64,000 bases of DNA from Albimonas pacifica. GTDB lineage: Bacteria > Pseudomonadota > Alphaproteobacteria > Rhodobacterales > Rhodobacteraceae. Positions 60,763 to 64,000 of the stretch are shown here, one piece after another. Position numbers and translations under genes: made by a program. Below the pieces are notes generated by a model. The model made no database searches and was not told the DNA's origin. It saw nothing but the letters and a program-made list of their open reading frames with translations. The stretch is from positions 343,195-407,194 of the forward strand of contig NZ_FOQH01000006.1 in assembly GCF_900113695.1 (NCBI RefSeq), in the 5' to 3' direction. Every line of letters starts with the position of its first letter. Positions within the stretch are counted from its first letter, which is position 1.

Positions 60763-61215
60763 TCAGTCCACGAAGGCCAGCATCCGCCCCGCGACCAGCG
60801 CCGGCGCCCAGCAGGCGAGGGAGATCGCGCCCGCCCGCCGCAGGCTCGCCGGCGAGGCGAGCGCCAGTCCCGGCCCGAGGTGCATCGCCAGCGCCGAGCC
60901 GGCGCCGAGCGCCACCAGCGCCAGCTTCCCCCAGAACAGCGGCTGCGCGGCGTAGTCCGCGGGCGCGGCCAGGAACAGCAGCGCGCCGGAGACGAGCGCG
61001 AGCGCCAGCCCCGTCGCCGCCGCGGGGACCAGCAGCGCCGCGAGCGGCGCCAGCGGCAGGTCCCGCCGCAGGCCGATCAGGCGCAGGTCCAGGGGCGCGA
61101 TCGCGCCCACCAGCAGCGCCAGCCCCGCCACATGCGCCGCGCTGACCCAGGCGTAGAGCCAGCGCCCGCTGCGCATCGCCTCGGCCGGGGGGAGGGCGGC
61201 GAGCCAGTCCCACAT
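60763..61215 (-). CDS. DUF6644-like integral membrane protein
   Basis: A 150-residue protein with four predicted membrane segments (AAHVAGLALLVGAIAPLDLRL; LVPAAATGLALALVSGALLFL; FWGKLALVALGAGSALAMHL; GAISLACWAPALVAGRML, positions approximate). It matches the DUF6644 pattern, including the conserved histidine in the first segment. It follows the DUF6152-like gene by 10 bp, and these two families are usual neighbours. The function is unknown. Confidence 0.7.
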   Translation of the reverse strand: MWDWLAALPPAEAMRSGRWLYAWVSAAHVAGLALLVGAIAPLDLRLIGLRRDLPLAPLAALLVPAAATGLALALVSGALLFLAAPADYAAQPLFWGKLALVALGAGSALAMHLGPGLALASPASLRRAGAISLACWAPALVAGRMLAFVD

Positions 61216-61225
61216 GGGCCGCGGC

Positions 61226-61591
61226 TCAGGTGCGGTCGGGGTAGAGGTCGTGGGTGCGGCCGTCGATCACGATGCGCTCGGCCTTCATCAGCCGGTCGCC
61301 GACGTCGGCGGAGGGCTCGCCGACGAAGGTCGCCTCGACGCCGGGGGCGAGCATCGCCTCGGTCAGGCCCGCGCGCTCGTTGCGCCAGGGCTGGCCGACC
61401 TCGACGGTCCAGGTCTCGTCCCCGGCCTCGACGGTCAGCACGCCGTGGGGGTTGCCCAGCCGCGCCTCGCGGATCACGCCGGTGAGCTCGATGTTGTCGC
61501 CCGTGGTCCAGCGCCAGCCGTGGTGGGCGAGCGCGGGCAGGGCGAGGGCGGCGACGAGCGCCGCGCCGAGGGGCAGGCGGAGGGCGTGCAT
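61226..61591 (-). CDS. DUF6152-like periplasmic protein
   Basis: A 121-residue exported protein with a signal peptide (about 1-22, ending ALA before HHGW). The mature part begins with the DUF6152 hallmark HHGW, followed by the strands NIELTGVIREARLGNPHGVL and WTVEVGQPWRNERAGL. A small OB-like beta-barrel is likely. The HHG motif suggests metal binding, but this is not established. It is paired with the membrane protein encoded downstream. Confidence 0.75.
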   Translation of the reverse strand: MHALRLPLGAALVAALALPALAHHGWRWTTGDNIELTGVIREARLGNPHGVLTVEAGDETWTVEVGQPWRNERAGLTEAMLAPGVEATFVGEPSADVGDRLMKAERIVIDGRTHDLYPDRT

Positions 61592-61709
61592 GGCGGATCT
61601 CCCGGGGCCGGTGGGTCGTGGGGACGGTGGGGGAGAAGGTCGGGCGTTCCGCCCGCCCGGTCCAGCGCGGTCGCGTCACGATGCCGGGAGGGGCGCGGGA
61701 GCGCGGGCC

Positions 61710-62618
61710 TCAGGCGGCGATCTGGACCAGCGCCGCGCCGGCGGCGATCAGGGCCATCAGGCCGGCGCGGGCGGGGCCCACCGGCTCGCGCAGGATCGCC
61801 CAGCCGATGAGGGCGGCGAAGATCACCGAGGTCTCGCGCATCGCCACCGCCTCGCCGACCTTGTCGAGCCGGGTGGCGAGCATCACCGCGCCGAAGGAGA
61901 CGAAGGCGATCAGCGCGCCGATGAAGCCGCGCAGCAGCAGCGGCGGCAGGGGCAGGCGGTCGGCGGGCGCCATGCGCAGGCGGCGGCGGATCGCGAGGAT
62001 CGGGAAGGTCCAGCCGTCGGCCACGAAGAACCAGGCGAGGAATACCAGCGGGTCGGCCGACTGGCGGATGCCCCAGGCGTCGTAGGTGGTGTAGGCGGCG
62101 ATCAGGACGCCGGTCAGAAGCGCCAGGCCGATGGCGGCGAGCATCGTCTCGGACTGCAGCGATTTTCCGCGCAGGTTGAGGCCCGAGAGCGCCATGATCC
62201 CCCCCGAGAGCAGGGCGACGCCGGCCCACTGGCCGGGCGTGAAACGCTCGCCCAGCGCGAGGGAGGCGAAGATCACCGTGCAGATCGGCGCGGCGCCGCG
62301 GGCGACGGGGTAGACCACGGTGTAGGCGCCCCGCGTGTATGCCATGGCCTGCACGCATTTGTAGACGGTGTGGATCACCCAGACGCCGAGCAGGATCGGC
62401 CAGAGCCCGGGCTGCGGCCAGGGCAGGACGAAGAGGCCGGCGGTCAGCGAGATCGTGAAGACGAAGAAGTCGATCGCCCCGCGGCTGTCCCAGGGGCCGT
62501 AGCGCGACTTCTGCAGGGCCCCGAAGATCGCGTGCGCCACGGCCGAGACCAGCGCCAGCCCCAGCGCGACGCTGCCGGCGAGGGGCGTGCCCTCGACGGA
62601 GAGGATCCAGTCGGTCAC
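61710..62618 (-). CDS. EamA/DMT-family transporter
   Basis: Inner-membrane exporter of the drug/metabolite transporter superfamily, 302 residues with ten predicted membrane segments in two EamA repeats (compare LGERFTPGQWAGVALLSGGI in repeat 1 and ALIGWAILREPVGPARAGL in repeat 2). The start is a GTG at 62618. The cargo, perhaps amino acids or metabolites, cannot be read. It follows ftsY in the same direction. Confidence 0.88.
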   Translation of the reverse strand: MTDWILSVEGTPLAGSVALGLALVSAVAHAIFGALQKSRYGPWDSRGAIDFFVFTISLTAGLFVLPWPQPGLWPILLGVWVIHTVYKCVQAMAYTRGAYTVVYPVARGAAPICTVIFASLALGERFTPGQWAGVALLSGGIMALSGLNLRGKSLQSETMLAAIGLALLTGVLIAAYTTYDAWGIRQSADPLVFLAWFFVADGWTFPILAIRRRLRMAPADRLPLPPLLLRGFIGALIAFVSFGAVMLATRLDKVGEAVAMRETSVIFAALIGWAILREPVGPARAGLMALIAAGAALVQIAA

Positions 62619-62971
62619 GCGCAGGCCCCGCCGCTCGCCCCATCCGCCCCGGGCGCGCCGCCGGCCTGCCGCCGCGGGCGCCCCGCCGGCCCCGGGCGGG
62701 CGGGCGGCGCGGCGGCTCCCCCGGCATGCGGGCGCGAGGCCCGGGGCCGGCCCGGGCCCGGCTGACGCCGGGCGCCGCCGCGCGACGGGCGCGCCAGGGG
62801 CGGGCCGGGCGCCCGCGGCGGCGGGGCGAGGTCGGGCGCGGGGCGGGCGGGGCCGGCGGCGGGCGTGGCGGCGGAGGCCGGATCGGGAGCGCGGGCGGCG
62901 GGGCCGCCCCGGGTCGGCCGGCTGCGGGCTGTCGGGCGCGGCGCGCCGGACGCGGCCGAGGGATGCCTCAC
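62615..62971 (-). CDS. Possible Pro/Ala/Arg-rich small protein between ftsY and the EamA gene (uncertain)
   Basis: The 349-bp stretch 62619-62967 between these two genes holds no other recognisable element. A GTG-started frame of 118 codons fills it exactly, overlapping the ftsY stop and the EamA start by 4 bp each (GTGA both times). The product would be almost entirely Ala, Pro, Gly and Arg, with no motif. The junctions favour a gene, while the composition is what any open frame in such GC-rich DNA would give. Confidence 0.25.
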   Translation of the reverse strand: MRHPSAASGAPRPTARSRPTRGGPAARAPDPASAATPAAGPARPAPDLAPPPRAPGPPLARPSRGGARRQPGPGRPRASRPHAGGAAAPPARPGPAGRPRRQAGGAPGADGASGGACA

Positions 62972-64000
62972 GCGTCGGCCCCGGTGAGGGCGCGGGCGAA
63001 CTCGTCGGGGTCGAAGGGGGCCAGGTCCTCGATGGTCTCGCCCACGCCGATGGCGTGGATCGGCAGGCCGAAGCGATCGGCGAGCGCCACCAGCACGCCG
63101 CCCTTCGCCGTGCCGTCGAGCTTGGTCATCACCAGGCCCGAGACGTCGGCGGCCTTGCGGAACAGCTCCACCTGGCTCAGCGCGTTCTGGCCCACGGTCG
63201 CGTCCAGCACCAGCAGGGTGTTGTGGGGCGCGGTGGGGTCCTTCTTGCGGATCACGCGCACGATCTTCTCGAGCTCGGCCATCAGGTCGGCGCGGTTCTG
63301 CAGGCGCCCGGCGGTGTCGATCATCAGCAGGTCCGCGCCCTCGGCCTGGGCCTTGGTCAGCGCGTCGAAGGCGAGGGAGGCGGGGTCGGAGCCCTGGGGG
63401 GCGGTCAGCACCGGCACGCCCGCCCGCTCGCCCCAGACCTGGAGCTGTTCGACGGCGGCCGCGCGGAAGGTGTCGCCGGCGGCGATCACCACCTTCTTGC
63501 CGGCGCCGCGGAGCTGGGAGGCGAGCTTGCCGATGGTCGTGGTCTTGCCCGAGCCGTTGACGCCCACCACCAGCACCACCTGCGGCTTCTGGCCGGTCAG
63601 CGGCAGGGGCCGCGCCACGGGTTCGAGCACGCGGGCCACCTCGGCGGCGAGCAGGCGCTTGATCTCGCTCGCGCCGACCTTCCGGCCGTAGCGGCCCTCG
63701 GCGAGGTTGGCGGAGATGCGCAGCGAGGCCTCGACGCCGAGGTCGGCGGCGATCAGCAGCTCCTCGAGGTTCTCGAGCAGCGCGTCGTCGAGGACGCGGC
63801 GCTTTTCGATCAGCAGGGCGGCCACGGGGGCGGGTGCGGGGACGGAGGGCGCAGGGGCCGCGGGGGCGGGCGCCGTCTCGCCGCCGCGCAGGCGGGCGAA
63901 GAAGCCGCGCCGGGGCTCGGCGGGCGGGGGGGGGACCTCCGCGGGAATCTCCGGGGGGGGCGCCGGCGGCGTCTCACGCGGGGGGGCGGGGGGCGCCTCG
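62968..64000 (-). CDS. ftsY: Signal recognition particle receptor FtsY (partial, N-terminus beyond window)
   Basis: GTPase that receives SRP-ribosome complexes at the cytoplasmic membrane. The NG domain is complete: N-domain KRRVLDDALLENLEELLIAADLGV, G1 VGVNGSGKTTTIGKLA (about 63530-63575), DTAGRLQ, and TKLDGTAKGG, ending FDPDEFARALTGADA. Upstream the frame continues to the window edge through GFFARLR and a Pro/Glu-rich linker typical of FtsY, so the GTG at 63825 is not the start. Confidence 0.96.
   Translation of the reverse strand, partial: EAPPAPPRETPPAPPPEIPAEVPPPPAEPRRGFFARLRGGETAPAPAAPAPSVPAPAPVAALLIEKRRVLDDALLENLEELLIAADLGVEASLRISANLAEGRYGRKVGASEIKRLLAAEVARVLEPVARPLPLTGQKPQVVLVVGVNGSGKTTTIGKLASQLRGAGKKVVIAAGDTFRAAAVEQLQVWGERAGVPVLTAPQGSDPASLAFDALTKAQAEGADLLMIDTAGRLQNRADLMAELEKIVRVIRKKDPTAPHNTLLVLDATVGQNALSQVELFRKAADVSGLVMTKLDGTAKGGVLVALADRFGLPIHAIGVGETIEDLAPFDPDEFARALTGADA

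Noticed and set aside
63823..63825. GTG at 63825 as the ftsY start
   Set aside because: The frame continues upstream without a stop to the window edge through GFFARLR and a typical FtsY linker, so the true start lies outside.

Overview
This window is very GC-rich DNA from an alphaproteobacterium, most likely in or near the Rhodobacterales. The clues are a complete sorbitol/mannitol (smo-type) operon in the Rhodobacter order, an Entner-Doudoroff cluster, FtsY next to a DMT exporter, and almost exclusive use of G/C at third codon positions. No rRNA, tRNA, CRISPR array, insertion sequence, integrase or phage head gene is visible.

Positions 1-7175 (all minus) hold the N-terminal part of a quinone oxidoreductase, then a tightly coupled unit of an RND efflux pump (adaptor plus permease), a LOG-family protein and a beta-CASP metallo-beta-lactamase hydrolase. 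An FNR/CRP-type box lies in front of the adaptor gene. Positions 7314-17105 (all minus) hold the polyol region: smoE-F-G-K transporter, SmoS sorbitol dehydrogenase and MtlK mannitol dehydrogenase, ending in a textbook terminator. Upstream are a SorC-type regulator, a HAD phosphatase and a ROK repressor. Positions 17335-23144 (plus) hold fructokinase, zwf, pgl, edd and eda. Together these genes take sorbitol and mannitol to fructose, then fructose-6-phosphate, then through the Entner-Doudoroff route to pyruvate and glyceraldehyde-3-phosphate (phosphoglucose isomerase must lie elsewhere).

Positions 23360-59908 are one 36.5-kb, almost gapless plus-strand operon encoding an extracellular contractile injection system (eCIS, related to AFP/PVC, phage-tail-like). 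It has a Pvc16-type cap, two sheaths, two inner-tube proteins, a Pvc7-like tube protein with a long Gly-Phe-Gly-Ala-Ser repeat tail, a 54-residue Pvc6-like protein, separate hub and spike proteins, and a protein with a hydrophobic C-terminus that may tether the particle to a membrane. It also has gp25, baseplate J and tail-protein-I-like baseplate parts, several unassigned structural proteins, a CIS_TMP-like protein, a Pvc15-type AAA+ ATPase and a giant 2856-residue protein. The giant protein carries an ADP-ribosyltransferase-like block and a PD-(D/E)XK-like C-terminus, and is the best effector candidate. In front of the operon is a well-formed sigma-54 (-24/-12) promoter, preceded by an IHF-like site and four GTAAC elements that look like enhancer-protein sites. 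This implies that the injection machine is switched on by an RpoN activator.

Positions 60021-64000 hold a secreted fasciclin-domain protein (plus), a DUF6644/DUF6152-like pair, an EamA-family exporter and the C-terminal part of FtsY (all minus). Functions were assigned by reading motifs by eye; no database search was run.
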